From the NCBI RefSeq assembly GCF_036250755.1, contig NZ_CP109583.1:6859501-6923500 (forward strand): a stretch of 64,000 nucleotides of DNA, read 5' to 3'. Source of the DNA: Streptomyces uncialis. Its GTDB lineage: Bacteria; Actinomycetota; Actinomycetes; Streptomycetales; Streptomycetaceae. The notes under the pieces are model-generated. The model was not told the DNA's origin, searched no databases, and saw nothing but the letters and a program-made list of their open reading frames with translations. The position numbers and the translations under genes are program-made. Within the stretch, counting starts at the first letter, position 1. The number at the start of each line of letters is the position of its first letter. Shown here one piece after another: positions 54,825-64,000 of the stretch.

Positions 54825-54998
54825 CGCATCGCTCCTCAGTCCGCGCCGCGCCCGTGTCCCGGCCGCGGCGGTACGTCGTCCAACTCCCCCTCGCGGGGAC
54901 AGCGGTGGGACGTGGGGAGGGCGCGTACGGTTCCCTCCGGGACGGTGTTCACCCGGGAGGGTGAGCGGAACGGGAAGGGGGCGGGCCCACGCCCGGGG

Positions 54999-55208
54999 TC
55001 AGTCCCCGTACTCCTGTGTCGCGTCCAGCAGCCGGGCCGATGCGGGCGGGACGACCACCCCGTGGATCAGCGACGGGGACACCGGCACGGCCCCGGCCCG
55101 CCGGTCCGCCGGCCAGTGCGGGATCATCCGGGCGCAGTCCCCGCGCAGCGCGGCGAGACCGCCTTCCCTGTCGTACGGAGCGGTGCGACCGATCTGGAGG
55201 TTGGTCAT
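54999..55208 (-). CDS. Small protein of unknown function
   Basis: 69 aa from the ATG at 55206-55208. Nearly all codons end in G or C, which supports coding. Sequence begins MTNLQIGRTAPYDREGG and is neutral, with no membrane segment or known motif. It lies between the anchored protein and the adenosine kinase gene and is divergent from the kinase. Ribosome site is weak. Confidence 0.6.
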   Translation of the reverse strand: MTNLQIGRTAPYDREGGLAALRGDCARMIPHWPADRRAGAVPVSPSLIHGVVVPPASARLLDATQEYGD

Positions 55209-55397
55209 ACCGGCACCGTAGACGCCCCGAGTCCGGTGAAAAAAGCCCTACTATCCGGTAGTTTCCACCCCTCCGTACAGTTCGGACCGTTGCGATGACC
55301 CGGTAGCGTGAAGTGTTCAGTCCTGCCGGGCTCCGGGGCGGCATGCCCTGTGCCAGGCCCACCCAGCCGCCCCCAGTTCCCACAGGAGCGCTTCGCC

Positions 55398-56372
55398 GTG
55401 CGTATCGCAGTCACCGGCTCCATCGCCACCGACCATCTGATGACCTTCCCCGGACGGTTCGCCGACCAGCTCGTCGCAGATCAACTGCACACGGTCTCCC
55501 TTTCCTTCCTTGTCGACACCCTCGACGTACGGCGCGGCGGGGTCGGGGCGAACATCGCCTTCGGCATGGGCCAGCTCGGCGCCACCCCTGTCCTGGTCGG
55601 CGCCGCCGGTTCGGACTTCGACGAGTACCGCGCGTGGCTCGACCGGCACGGGGTCGACACCGCCTCCGTACGGATCTCCGAGGTGCTGCACACCGCGCGG
55701 TTCGTCGTCACCACCGACGCCGACCACAACCAGATCGGCTCCTTCTACACGGGCGCGATGAGCGAGGCCCGGCTGATCGAGCTGAAGGCCGTCGCCGACC
55801 GGGTCGGGGGCCTCGACCTCGTCCTCATCGGCGCGGACGACCCCGAGGGGATGCTCCGGCACACCGAGGAGTGCCGCACCCGGGCTATCCCGTTCGCCGC
55901 GGACTTCTCCCAGCAGATCGCCCGGATGGACGGCGACGAGATCCGCATACTGCTGGACGGCGCCGCGTTCCTCTTCTCCAACGAGTACGAGAAGGGGCTC
56001 ATCGAGGCGAAGACCGGCTGGACCGACGAGGAGATCCTCGCGCGGGTCGGGCACCGGGTCACCACGCTGGGCGCGCGGGGCGTGCGGATCGAGCGGGTCG
56101 GGCACGACCCCATCGAGGTCGGGGTGCCCGAGGAGAAGGCGAAGGTCGACCCGACGGGGGTCGGCGACGCGTTCCGGGCCGGGTTCCTGTCCGGGCTCGC
56201 CTGGGGGGTCGGGCTTGAGCGGGCCGCGCAGGTCGGCTGCATGCTCGCGACGCTGGTCATCGAGACGCTGGGCACGCAGGAGTACGAGCTGAGCCGGGTC
56301 CACTTCATGGACCGCTTCACGAAGGCGTATGGCCACGAGGCCGCGCAGGAGGTCGTCCGCCACCTGGCGTAG
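55398..56372 (+). CDS. adoK: Adenosine kinase (PfkB family, actinobacterial AdoK type)
   Basis: 324 aa from the GTG at 55398, with AGGAG 8 nt upstream. PfkB/ribokinase fold. The N-terminal GSIATDHLMTFPGRF, VSLSFLVDTLDVRRGGVGAN and GAMSEAR segments match what I recall of M. tuberculosis AdoK (Rv2202c) closely, and the location near ctaC agrees. The catalytic-base motif is DPTGVGDAFRAGF, with Asp257. It phosphorylates adenosine to AMP in purine salvage; other Streptomyces annotations call it a generic sugar kinase. Repeat island 6 begins directly after its stop. Confidence 0.85.
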   Translation: MRIAVTGSIATDHLMTFPGRFADQLVADQLHTVSLSFLVDTLDVRRGGVGANIAFGMGQLGATPVLVGAAGSDFDEYRAWLDRHGVDTASVRISEVLHTARFVVTTDADHNQIGSFYTGAMSEARLIELKAVADRVGGLDLVLIGADDPEGMLRHTEECRTRAIPFAADFSQQIARMDGDEIRILLDGAAFLFSNEYEKGLIEAKTGWTDEEILARVGHRVTTLGARGVRIERVGHDPIEVGVPEEKAKVDPTGVGDAFRAGFLSGLAWGVGLERAAQVGCMLATLVIETLGTQEYELSRVHFMDRFTKAYGHEAAQEVVRHLA

Positions 56373-56384
56373 CCGTCCGGCGGG

Positions 56385-57099
56385 TGGTCCGGGGGCGCGG
56401 TTGCCCGCGCCCCGGGATGCTTCCCCGATCCGTTCCTCGTCGGGTGCCGGCCGTCCTCGCGCAGTTCCCCGCGCCCCTGGGTTCCTGCTTCGTCCCGTCG
56501 GGGTCGGGTGCGGGCGGTTCGTGGGTGCGCAGTTCCCCGCGCCCCTGGATGCTGCCCCTGTTCGTCGTCCGTCGGGTGCGGGCCGGTCCTCGTTCTCGCG
56601 CAGTTCCCCGCGCCCCTGAGATGTGCCGCTTGCCCCATCCGGCCGGGTGCGGGCGACCCGCACCCGACGCGCGCACGGGACGGGGCGGCCTCCTCAGGGG
56701 CGCGGGGAACTGCGCACCCCCGTCCGTACCCGCGCGGGAACAGGTGCGGCCAGGTGGGGAACCCTAGGGGCGCGGGGAACTGCGCAAAACCACGGGCGAC
56801 CCGCACGCCACTGGAAAGGGTGAGTCCCGAGGGCCTGGGCCCCACGGGCGACCCGCACACGACGCGCGCACGGGACGGGGCGGAAACCCAGGGGCGCGGG
56901 GAACTGCGCACCCCCGTCCGTACCCGCGCGGGAACAGGTACGCCCAGGTGGGGAACCCCAGGGGCGCGGGGAACTGCGCAAAACCACGGGCGACCCGCAC
57001 GCCACCGGGAAGGGTGAGTCCCGAGGACCTGGGCCCCACGGGCGACCCGCAGTCGACCGCGCACGGGACGGGGCGGAAACCCAGGGGCGCGGGGCAGGG
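56385..57099. repeat. Repeat island 6 (mirror-image, no core)
   Basis: About 715 bp between convergent genes. Three good plus units plus one degenerate (about 56396) on the left, then four reverse units plus one truncated (about 57082) on the right. Instead of the core, the centre holds a 9-bp palindrome, GGGTGCGGG/CCCGCACCC (56645-56653 / 56657-56665). The right half is a tandem duplication with period about 190 bp (about 56697-56885 and 56888-57080). It ends at the stop codon of the desulfurase fusion. Confidence 0.9.
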
Positions 57100-58539
57100 T
57101 CAGGCGAGGCGGATCACCTCGTAGGCGGAACCCCGTGCCGCCGGGGTCTCACCCACATAGCGCTGACCCCGCATCTCGCACCACGCGGGAATGTCCAACC
57201 GCGCCGCCTCGTCGTCCGCGAGCACGACGACCGTCCCCCCGACCGGGACCCGCCCGATCACCTTCGCCAGCTCGATCACCGGCAACGGACACCGCTTCCC
57301 GAGCGCGTCGACCACCAGCGGCCCGGCCTCCCGGGCGACCTCCGCCGAACCCGTCGCGGCGACCTCCGCCGCAGCCTCCTCGGAGCCACCCGCACGGGAA
57401 CCCGCATTGGTGTGCGCACCCAACTTCGCGCGGACCTCCGCCACCACCCCGGGCAGCACGCCGAGGAACCGTTCGACCTCCTCGGCCGTGGTCCCGACGG
57501 GCAGCGACACCCGTACGTTGCCCTCGCTGAGCACCCCCATCGCCTTGAGCACATGGCTCGGCGTCAGTGTGCTGCTGGTGCACGACGAGCCGGACGACAC
57601 GGAGAACCCGGCCCGGTCCAGCTCGGACAGCACGCTCTCGCCGTCCACGTAAAGAGAGGAGAAGGTGACGAGGTGCGGCAGCCGGCGTACCGGATCGCCC
57701 ACCACCTCCGTGTCCGGCACCAGCAGCGGCACCCGCTCCCGCAGCCGGTCGGTCAGTGCCCGCAGCCGGACGGCCTCCTCGGCCGCCGCGCCCTGGACCG
57801 CCCGCAGCGACGCCGCCGCCGCGACGATCGCCGGGATGTTCTCGAACCCGGGCGCCCGCCCGGACTCCCGCTCGTCCACCGGCCCGCGCACCGCGAACCG
57901 CGCCCCCTTGCGCACCACCAGCAGCCCCACTCCGGCCGGACCGCCCCACTTGTGCGCGCTGCCGGTCAGCAGGGACCATCCGCCGGGCACCGGCCCCCAG
58001 CCGAGGGACTGCGCCGCGTCCACCAGCAGCGGCACCCCGGCCGCCCGGCAGCTCTCCGCGACCTCCGCCACCGGCTGCTCCGTGCCCACCTCGTGGTTCG
58101 CCGACTGGAGACAGGCCAGCGCGGTGTCCGTACGCAGGGCCGTCCCGTAGGTGTCCGCGTCGACCGCGCCCGTCCGGCCGACCGGGACCCGGCTCACGGA
58201 ACCGCCGGCCGCCTCGTGCGCCTCGGCCGCGTGCAGTACGGAGGAGTGCTCGACCGCCGACACCACCAGATGGCCCCCGACACGGCGGCGCCCGGCGAGG
58301 GCCCCGGCGACACCCGAATGCACGGCCCGGGTGCCCGAGGAGGTGAACACCAGCTCGTCCGGACGGCAGCCCACCGCCTGGGCCGCCGCCTCACGGGCGG
58401 CGTCCAGCAGCATCCGGGCCCGCCGCCCCTCGCGGTAGAGCCGGGCGGGGTCGGCCCATCCCTCGTCCAGGGAGGCCTGGAGCGCCTGCCGGGCGACGGG
58501 ATGCAGCGGAGCGGAGGACGCGGCGTCGAAGTAGGACAC
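57100..58539 (-). CDS. Cysteine desulfurase fused to a TusA-like sulfur-relay domain
   Basis: 479 aa from a GTG. Residues 1-370 are a NifS/IscS-type fold-I PLP enzyme: PLP lysine K197 in GSAHKWGG, active-site Cys320 in SSGSSCTSS, and the AVEHSSVLHA region. An Ala/Glu-rich linker (about 375-405) joins a TusA domain (about 406-479) with persulfide-accepting Cys417 in GKRCPLPVIEL. In cis it could move sulfur from cysteine via Cys320 to Cys417 for tRNA thiolation, molybdopterin or Fe-S synthesis; the end use is inferred. It is divergent from ctaC across 320 bp. Confidence 0.92.
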   Translation of the reverse strand: MSYFDAASSAPLHPVARQALQASLDEGWADPARLYREGRRARMLLDAAREAAAQAVGCRPDELVFTSSGTRAVHSGVAGALAGRRRVGGHLVVSAVEHSSVLHAAEAHEAAGGSVSRVPVGRTGAVDADTYGTALRTDTALACLQSANHEVGTEQPVAEVAESCRAAGVPLLVDAAQSLGWGPVPGGWSLLTGSAHKWGGPAGVGLLVVRKGARFAVRGPVDERESGRAPGFENIPAIVAAAASLRAVQGAAAEEAVRLRALTDRLRERVPLLVPDTEVVGDPVRRLPHLVTFSSLYVDGESVLSELDRAGFSVSSGSSCTSSTLTPSHVLKAMGVLSEGNVRVSLPVGTTAEEVERFLGVLPGVVAEVRAKLGAHTNAGSRAGGSEEAAAEVAATGSAEVAREAGPLVVDALGKRCPLPVIELAKVIGRVPVGGTVVVLADDEAARLDIPAWCEMRGQRYVGETPAARGSAYEVIRLA

Positions 58540-58740
58540 GCCCGTACGGTAACCCTTCCGGCACCCCCCGAACGGCTGCCGGAGGGGCCGTCAGAAGCGC
58601 CGCCACGCACGCCGATCCACCGCCCCCGCAGGGTCCCGGAACCCCCGGCTCCGTTCGTCGGGCGGCCCCCCGACCAGCGGTGCACCACCCCTTCGGGGAG
58701 TCGGGCGGCGCGTTGGGCACCCTCCCCGCGCGACCCCAAA

Positions 58741-58781
58741 TTGCGTCCAGTAGGGTTTGGTCCGCATAAACATCCAAACCC
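58741..58781 (+). promoter_or_regulatory. Candidate ctaC promoter with inverted repeat
   Basis: Possible -35 TTGCGT (58741-58746), 18-bp spacer and -10 CATAAA (58765-58770). Inverted arms GGGTTTGG (58753-58760) and CCAAACCC (58774-58781), 13 nt apart, straddle the -10, as an operator would. It lies in the 320-bp gap between the desulfurase fusion and ctaC; nothing else was recognised in the gap. Confidence 0.45.
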
Positions 58782-58859
58782 CTGCCCGTCGCAGGGCGGC
58801 GACCGACCTGCGAGAAGGCCGCAGCCGACGCACGGGCGAGACTCCCGGGAAGGCGCTAC

Positions 58860-59819
58860 GTGAGTCCCAACGGCTCCGACCGCTCGCCGCGGCGCCCGAT
58901 GCGGCGGAAGCTGCTGCAGGCACTGACTGCGGGCCTGGTCCTGGCAACCGCCACCGGTTGCACATACAAGGACTTCCCCCGCCTTGGTATGCCCACTCCG
59001 ACCACGGAAGAGGGTCCCCGCATCCTCTCCCTGTGGCAGGGCTCGTGGGCCGCCGCGCTCGCCGTCGGCGTATTGGTGTGGGGCCTGATCCTGTGGAGTG
59101 TCTTCTTCCACCGGCGCAGCCGCTCCAAGGTCGAAGTTCCCCCGCAGACCCGGTACAACATGCCCCTTGAGGCGTTGTACACCGTGGTTCCGATCCTCAT
59201 CGTCTCGGTGTTCTTCTACTTCACCGCCCGCGACGAGTCGAAGCTGCTCGAACTCCAGGACAAGCCTCCCCACATCGTGAACGTGGTCGGCTTCCAGTGG
59301 AGCTGGGCCTTCAACTACATCGAGCAGGTTCCGGGCTCGACGGGTGACGCGAAGACCGACAAGAACCTGAAGGCGATCCCCGACCGCTTCGTGGAGGACT
59401 TCCCGGAGAACGCGGGCGGCGTCTACGACGTCGGCGTTCCCGGTACCCGTAACCCCCAGACGGGCAACCCCGGCCCGACCCTCGTGCTCCCCAAGGGAGA
59501 GCGGGTCCGCTTCGTCCTGACCTCTCGTGACGTCATCCACTCCTTCTGGGCGGTGCCGTTCCTGATGAAGATGGACGTCGTCCCGGGCCACACCAACGCC
59601 TTCGAGGTGACCCCCAGCAGGGAGGGCACCATGATGGGCAAGTGCGCCGAGCTGTGCGGCACGGACCACTCCCGCATGCTCTTCAACGTCAAGATCGTCT
59701 CTCCCGAGCGCTATCAGGAGCACCTGAAGGAGCTCGCCGAGAAGGGGCAGACCGGTTACGTCCCGGCCGGCATCGAGCAGACGAAGCACGAGAAGAACCG
59801 GGAGACGAACAACCTGTGA
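58860..59819 (+). CDS. ctaC: Cytochrome c oxidase subunit II
   Basis: 319 aa from the GTG at 58860. Lipoprotein-like signal ([14 protein letters not shown], Cys34), two membrane helices (about 58-80 and 100-125), then the cupredoxin domain with the CuA site [12 protein letters not shown] near residue 265. It accepts electrons from cytochrome c of the bcc complex and passes them to subunit I. It heads the ctaC-ctaD-ctaF operon; the TGA overlaps the ctaD GTG. Confidence 0.97.
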   Translation: MSPNGSDRSPRRPMRRKLLQALTAGLVLATATGCTYKDFPRLGMPTPTTEEGPRILSLWQGSWAAALAVGVLVWGLILWSVFFHRRSRSKVEVPPQTRYNMPLEALYTVVPILIVSVFFYFTARDESKLLELQDKPPHIVNVVGFQWSWAFNYIEQVPGSTGDAKTDKNLKAIPDRFVEDFPENAGGVYDVGVPGTRNPQTGNPGPTLVLPKGERVRFVLTSRDVIHSFWAVPFLMKMDVVPGHTNAFEVTPSREGTMMGKCAELCGTDHSRMLFNVKIVSPERYQEHLKELAEKGQTGYVPAGIEQTKHEKNRETNNL

Positions 59820-61567
59820 GCATCCTCAATGAACCTCAGGGTGCCGCCACGGCCGACGACTCGTACGAGAACGAGCTACCGGTCCGGCGCAAGCAGCCCG
59901 GCAACGTCGTGATCAAGTGGCTCACCACCACCGACCACAAGACCATCGGTACGCTCTACCTGGTCACCTCGTTCGTCTTCTTCTGCGTCGGCGGCGTCAT
60001 GGCGCTGTTCATGCGCGCCGAGCTCGCCCGTCCCGGCACGCAGATCATGTCGAACGAGCAGTTCAACCAGGCGTTCACGATGCACGGCACGATCATGCTG
60101 CTGATGTTCGCGACGCCGCTGTTCGCGGGCTTCGCGAACTGGATCATGCCGCTCCAGATCGGTGCCCCCGACGTCGCGTTCCCGCGGCTGAACATGTTCG
60201 CCTACTGGCTGTACCTGTTCGGCTCGCTCATCGCGGTCGCGGGCTTCCTGACCCCGAACGGCGCGGCCGACTTCGGCTGGTTCGCCTACTCGCCGCTGTC
60301 CGACTCGGTCCGCTCGCCGGGCGTCGGCGCGGACATGTGGATCATGGGTCTGGCCTTCTCCGGCTTCGGCACGATCCTCGGCTCGGTCAACTTCATCACC
60401 ACCATCATCTGCATGCGCGCTCCCGGCATGACGATGTTCCGGATGCCGATCTTCACGTGGAACGTGCTGCTGACCGGTGTGCTGGTCCTGCTCGCCTTCC
60501 CCGTGCTCGCCGCCGCGCTGTTCGCGCTGGAGGCCGACCGGAAATTCGGTGCGCAGATCTTCGATCCCGCGAATGGCGGGGCGCTGCTGTGGCAACACCT
60601 CTTCTGGTTCTTCGGCCATCCCGAGGTGTACATCATCGCTCTGCCGTTCTTCGGCATCATTTCCGAAGTACTGCCCGTATTCAGCCGTAAGCCGATGTTC
60701 GGCTATTCCGGTCTGATCGGCGCGACCATTGCCATTGCCGGTCTTTCGGTCACGGTGTGGGCGCACCACATGTATGTCACCGGTGGCGTACTCCTGCCGT
60801 TCTTCTCCTTCATGACGTTCCTCATCGCCGTTCCGACCGGTGTGAAGTTCTTCAACTGGATCGGCACGATGTGGAAGGGCTCGCTGTCCTTCGAGACACC
60901 GATGCTCTGGGCGATCGGCTTCCTGATCACCTTCACCTTCGGTGGTCTGACGGGCGTCATCCTGGCCTCGCCGCCGCTGGACTTCCACGTCTCCGACTCG
61001 TACTTCGTCGTCGCGCACTTCCACTACGTCATCTTCGGCACCGTGGTCTTCGCGATGTTCGCCGGCTTCCACTTCTGGTGGCCGAAGTTCACCGGAAAGA
61101 TGCTGGACGAGCGGCTCGGCAAGATCACCTTCTGGACGCTGTTCATCGGCTTCCACGGCACCTTCCTGGTCCAGCACTGGCTGGGCGCCGAGGGCATGGC
61201 ACGCCGCTACGCGGACTACCTGGACGCGGACGGCTTCACCGCCCTGAACACGATCTCCACGATCAGCTCGTTCCTGCTCGGTCTGTCGATGCTGCCGTTC
61301 TTCTACAACGTGTGGAAGACCGCCAAGTACGGCAAGAAGGTCGAGGTCGACGACCCGTGGGGTTACGGCCGCTCCCTGGAGTGGGCGACGTCCTGCCCGC
61401 CGCCCCGGCACAACTTCCTCACCCTGCCGCGTATTCGTTCCGAATCCCCGGCGTTCGATCTGCATCACCCGGAGATCGCCGCGCTCGACCAGCTGGAGAA
61501 CGCGGGCGGGCACCTCGGCCCCGGTTCCGGTGAGGCGCTGGCCGGCGGCAAGGAGGCCGGCAAGTGA
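59816..61567 (+). CDS. ctaD: Cytochrome c oxidase subunit I
   Basis: 583 aa from the GTG at 59816, overlapping the ctaC stop (GTGA). Twelve membrane helices. Haem a ligand His in FTMHGTIM, CuB/haem a3 region with [19 protein letters not shown], and [10 protein letters not shown] carrying the haem a3 and second haem a ligands. It reduces oxygen to water and pumps protons; in actinobacteria it forms a supercomplex with the bcc complex, whose genes are not in this window. It overlaps ctaF at its stop. Confidence 0.98.
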   Translation: MSILNEPQGAATADDSYENELPVRRKQPGNVVIKWLTTTDHKTIGTLYLVTSFVFFCVGGVMALFMRAELARPGTQIMSNEQFNQAFTMHGTIMLLMFATPLFAGFANWIMPLQIGAPDVAFPRLNMFAYWLYLFGSLIAVAGFLTPNGAADFGWFAYSPLSDSVRSPGVGADMWIMGLAFSGFGTILGSVNFITTIICMRAPGMTMFRMPIFTWNVLLTGVLVLLAFPVLAAALFALEADRKFGAQIFDPANGGALLWQHLFWFFGHPEVYIIALPFFGIISEVLPVFSRKPMFGYSGLIGATIAIAGLSVTVWAHHMYVTGGVLLPFFSFMTFLIAVPTGVKFFNWIGTMWKGSLSFETPMLWAIGFLITFTFGGLTGVILASPPLDFHVSDSYFVVAHFHYVIFGTVVFAMFAGFHFWWPKFTGKMLDERLGKITFWTLFIGFHGTFLVQHWLGAEGMARRYADYLDADGFTALNTISTISSFLLGLSMLPFFYNVWKTAKYGKKVEVDDPWGYGRSLEWATSCPPPRHNFLTLPRIRSESPAFDLHHPEIAALDQLENAGGHLGPGSGEALAGGKEAGK

Positions 61568-61962
61568 AGATCCAGGGCAAGATGTTCATCTGGCTGAGCG
61601 TCTTCGTGCTCGTCATGGCGATCGTCTATGGCGTGTGGTCGAAGGAGCCGGCCGGTACCACGGCGCTCTTCCTGACCTTCGGCCTGTGCATCATGATCGG
61701 CTACTACCTGGCCTTCACGGCCAAGCGGGTCGACGTGGGCGCGCAGGACAACAAGGAGGCCGACGTCGCGGACGACGCCGGTGACGTGGGCTTCTTCAGC
61801 CCGCACAGCTGGCAGCCGCTCGCTCTCGCCGTCGGTGGCGCGTTCGCGTTCTGCGGAGTCATCTTCGGCTGGTGGCTGCTGTACTTCTCGCTGCCGATCC
61901 TGCTGATCGGTCTGTGGGGCTGGGTCTTCGAGTACTACCAGGGCGAGAACCAGAACCAGTAG
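61564..61962 (+). CDS. ctaF: Cytochrome c oxidase subunit IV (actinobacterial type)
   Basis: 132 aa from the GTG at 61564, overlapping the ctaD stop. Four membrane helices (about 7-27, 33-53, 82-100 and 104-122) with an acidic loop between the pairs ([14 protein letters not shown]). It is the small structural subunit typical of actinobacterial aa3 oxidases. Last gene of the operon, followed by a hairpin. Confidence 0.95.
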   Translation: MKIQGKMFIWLSVFVLVMAIVYGVWSKEPAGTTALFLTFGLCIMIGYYLAFTAKRVDVGAQDNKEADVADDAGDVGFFSPHSWQPLALAVGGAFAFCGVIFGWWLLYFSLPILLIGLWGWVFEYYQGENQNQ

Positions 61963-61982
61963 CACGCGGCCTGGGCCGTAAG

Positions 61983-62016
61983 GGACCCGGACACTCCTCG
62001 CGGAGGGTCCGGGTCC
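61983..62016 (+). terminator. ctaCDF operon terminator
   Basis: 15-bp stem with one mismatch (61983-61997 / 62002-62016), a 4-nt loop and a following T/C-rich run (TTCTCCTT), 20 nt after the ctaF stop. Confidence 0.8.
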
Positions 62017-62103
62017 TTCTCCTTGCCCCGGACGCAGTAGCGGACGCCCCCCGGACGGCCCACCCACCGCGCCCGCGAGGTGAGTCGTTCCTAGGCTCGG
62101 CCC

Positions 62104-63366
62104 ATGAGCAACTCACCGCGAACCCGCACGGTTCTGAGCTGCACGCTGGTGGCCGCCCTCGGCGCGGGCGCCACCGCTTGCGGCGGTCGCCCGGACCACC
62201 CGCTGTCGGCCGCGCCGTACGACGCGGCGAGCCAGGTGGTCTTCAACAACTCCTCGGGCACCGGCAAGGTGGACCCGGACCAGCCGCTGGAGATCATCTC
62301 CAAGGGCGGCAAACAGGGCCGCATCACCGATGTGACGGCCACCGACGCCGCCGGCCGCTTCGTCGCCGGCCGGCTCGCCGCCGACGGCACCCGCTGGCAC
62401 ACCACCACCCCCCTGGCCGCCGGGGAGCATTACACCGTACGGGTGAGCACCGAGAACACCGACGGCTCACCCGGCCGCAAGGTCCTGGCCTTCGACACCG
62501 GGGTGCCCAGCAAGAAGCGCGAACTGGAGGTCACGTTCGGCCCCGAGGAGGGCAAGTACGGCGTGGGCCAGCCCATCATCGCGGAGCTGAGCGAGGAGGT
62601 CACCGACAAGGCGACCCGCGTCACCATCGAGCGCGGTCTGCGGGTGGAATCCCAGCCCTCCGTCGAGGGCTCCTGGTACTGGGTCGACGACCAGACCCTG
62701 CACTACCGGCCCAAGGAGTACTGGCCCGTCAACGCCTCCGTACGGGCCCACAGCAACCTCAAGGGCATCAAGCTCGGCGAGCGGCTCTGGGGCGGCAACA
62801 GCGCGGATCTGAAGATCACCACGGGCGACCGGATCGTCGCCGTCACCGACGCCTCCGCGCACACGATGACGGTCTACCGCAACGGTGAGGAGATCAACAC
62901 GATCCCCGTCACCACCGGCAAGCCCGGCTTCGAGACCCGCAACGGCATCAAGGTGGTGCTCGGCAAGGAGTACTTCGTACGGATGCGCGGGACCAGCGTC
63001 GGCATCGCCGAAGGCACCTCCGAGTCGTACAACCTGCCCGTGTACTACGCCACCCGCGTCACCTGGAGCGGGGAGTACGTCCACGCGGCGCCCTGGTCGG
63101 TGAGCTCCCACGGCTCCGCCAACGTCAGCCACGGATGCACCGGGATGAGTACCGGCAACGCCGCCTGGTTCTACGAGACCATCAGCCAGGGCGACCTCGT
63201 CAAGGTCGTCAACAGCTACGGCGACGACATGAACGCCTTCGGCAACGGCTACGGGGACTGGAACCTCGACTGGGACGAATGGCAGGAGGGCAGCGCCGCC
63301 ATCGGCAACCCCGCGAAGCGGACCCCGCCGGCCACCCAGCTCGCCCGGCTGCGCCCGCAGGTCTGA
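62104..63366 (+). CDS. L,D-transpeptidase (YkuD) with Ig-like domains
   Basis: 420 aa. N-terminal export signal with a possible but weak lipobox (GATAC, Cys26). Two Ig-like domains (about 45-150 and 155-245) precede the YkuD catalytic domain (about 250-380), with the signature SSHGSANVSHGCTGMS and catalytic Cys345. It makes 3-3 cross-links in peptidoglycan on the outer face of the membrane; the layout is that of mycobacterial LdtMt2-type enzymes. The C-terminal segment after the catalytic site is Trp/Asn/Gly-rich (GNGYGDWNLDWDEW). It is transcribed alone after the cta terminator. Confidence 0.95.
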   Translation: MSNSPRTRTVLSCTLVAALGAGATACGGRPDHPLSAAPYDAASQVVFNNSSGTGKVDPDQPLEIISKGGKQGRITDVTATDAAGRFVAGRLAADGTRWHTTTPLAAGEHYTVRVSTENTDGSPGRKVLAFDTGVPSKKRELEVTFGPEEGKYGVGQPIIAELSEEVTDKATRVTIERGLRVESQPSVEGSWYWVDDQTLHYRPKEYWPVNASVRAHSNLKGIKLGERLWGGNSADLKITTGDRIVAVTDASAHTMTVYRNGEEINTIPVTTGKPGFETRNGIKVVLGKEYFVRMRGTSVGIAEGTSESYNLPVYYATRVTWSGEYVHAAPWSVSSHGSANVSHGCTGMSTGNAAWFYETISQGDLVKVVNSYGDDMNAFGNGYGDWNLDWDEWQEGSAAIGNPAKRTPPATQLARLRPQV

Positions 63367-63510
63367 TCCGGCGGCGGCGCGTACCGTCCGGCCTCCGACA
63401 CGCCCGGGGGCCGGACCGGCACGAAGGGGCGACGGGCAAGCGGGTGACGGGCGAACGGGCGAACGGGTCCGTGGAGTCCGTGCGCGGCCCGTGGAGGGCC
63501 TGGCGCGGGC

Positions 63511-63543
63511 CGGGAGGCGCTACGGCCGCGCCGCGGCCTCCCG
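63511..63543. terminator. Possible hairpin between the transpeptidase and receiver genes
   Basis: 8-bp stem CGGGAGGC/GCCTCCCG (63511-63518 / 63536-63543) enclosing a GCCG/CGGC pairing, between convergent genes. Confidence 0.5.
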
Positions 63544-63556
63544 TGCCCCTGGCGGG

Positions 63557-63958
63557 CTATGCCTGGACGGCGAGCCGGGTGCGCAGCAGCCCCGCCAGGG
63601 CGTGGGCGAACTCCACCGGCTCCACCGGCAGGGTCACGGCCGCCTCCGCGCGGCTCCAGGTCGCGAGCCACGCGTCCTGCGGGCGCCCGATCAGCAGCAG
63701 CACCGGCGGGCACCGGAAGATCTCGTCCTTGATCTGCCGGCAGACACCCATACCGCCCGCCGGGACGGCCTCACCGTCGAGCACACACACGTCGACGCCC
63801 CCGCGGTCCAGCTCCTTCAGCACCGCGGGCAGCGTCGCGCACTCGATGAACTGCACCTCGGGCACATCGGTCGCCGGACGGCGCCCCGTCGCCAACCGGA
63901 CCTGCTCGCGGGTGCCCGCGTCATCGCTGTAGACCAGCACCGTGGCGGTCGGCTGCAT
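63557..63958 (-). CDS. Stand-alone receiver-like protein with degenerate switch residues
   Basis: 133 aa. CheY-like fold: beta-1 TVLVYSDD with acidic pair D12/D13, and phospho-acceptor-like Asp61 in VCVLDGEAVPAGGMG. The switch Thr/Ser after beta-4 is absent (LLLIGRPQD), and the conserved Lys of beta-5 is replaced (VTLPVEP, Leu110), so normal phosphorylation signalling is unlikely. There is no output domain and no kinase nearby. It may act as a protein-interaction module; that is inference. It starts at a clear ATG, 42 nt before the window end. Confidence 0.82.
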   Translation of the reverse strand: MQPTATVLVYSDDAGTREQVRLATGRRPATDVPEVQFIECATLPAVLKELDRGGVDVCVLDGEAVPAGGMGVCRQIKDEIFRCPPVLLLIGRPQDAWLATWSRAEAAVTLPVEPVEFAHALAGLLRTRLAVQA

Positions 63959-64000
63959 TGTTCCTCCGAGTGCTTTGAGGGCCCTGGAGCCTGCCGGGCC

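Overview
The window is high-GC, densely coding actinobacterial DNA with GTG starts, GTGA/ATGA stop-start overlaps and third-position G/C bias. Gene content points to a Streptomyces chromosome: GlnR-boxed glnA, lipA/lipB, aceE, sucB/lpdA, pepA, cobalamin genes, pspA, nadA and the ctaC-ctaD-ctaF terminal oxidase genes. From memory, the backbone from glnA to ctaC is also recognisable in M. tuberculosis (glnA1, DUF4191, lipA, lipB, SDR39U1, dlaT, pepB, cobT/cobS, erpA-like, adoK, ctaC), so it is old actinobacterial core synteny with Streptomyces-type insertions.

Layout. 1-2 kb: start of mutB and complete mutA (methylmalonyl-CoA mutase). 2-5 kb: a three-gene, overlap-coupled operon (ESX-like helical protein, DUF1023 alpha/beta hydrolase, lipoprotein). 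5-9 kb: MFS exporter divergent from an AraC regulator, then a membrane-anchored protein. 9-17 kb: glnA with a clear GlnR box, RDD and DUF4191 membrane proteins, lipA, lipB and a large HTH regulator. 17-23.4 kb: FAD oxidoreductase, SDR39U1, GNAT, DUF4240, SDR and WYL regulator. 23.5-33.3 kb: aceE, GntR regulator, sucB (two lipoyl domains), lpdA and pepA. 33.4-41 kb: cobS, an MprF-like protein, cobT, a methyltransferase and a fused cobU. 41-51 kb: HtrA-like protease, methyltransferase, DUF3043, pspA-pspAA, a two-component pair and an RND exporter, together an envelope-stress neighbourhood. 51-64 kb: nadA, an A-type Fe-S carrier, an anchored protein, adenosine kinase, a NifS-TusA fusion, ctaCDF, an L,D-transpeptidase and a stand-alone degenerate receiver.

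How the genes work together: LipB and LipA make the lipoyl cofactor used by the SucB E2, which cooperates with AceE (E1) and LpdA (E3). LipA and NadA need Fe-S clusters, which the A-type carrier and the desulfurase fusion could help supply. CobS, CobT and CobU assemble the lower loop of cobalamin, the cofactor of MutAB.

The most unusual feature is a family of six intergenic repeat islands (about 18.4-19.1, 26.5-27.3, 34.3-34.7, 38.9-39.6, 42.3-42.8 and 56.4-57.1 kb). They are built from roughly 25-30 copies of a 20-bp GC-rich unit. Five are laid out as mirror images around a centre, and in four the centre is a roughly 107-bp element ending in a 49-bp block that is identical at all four sites. 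One island is read in frame as the C-terminal tail of the MprF-like protein.
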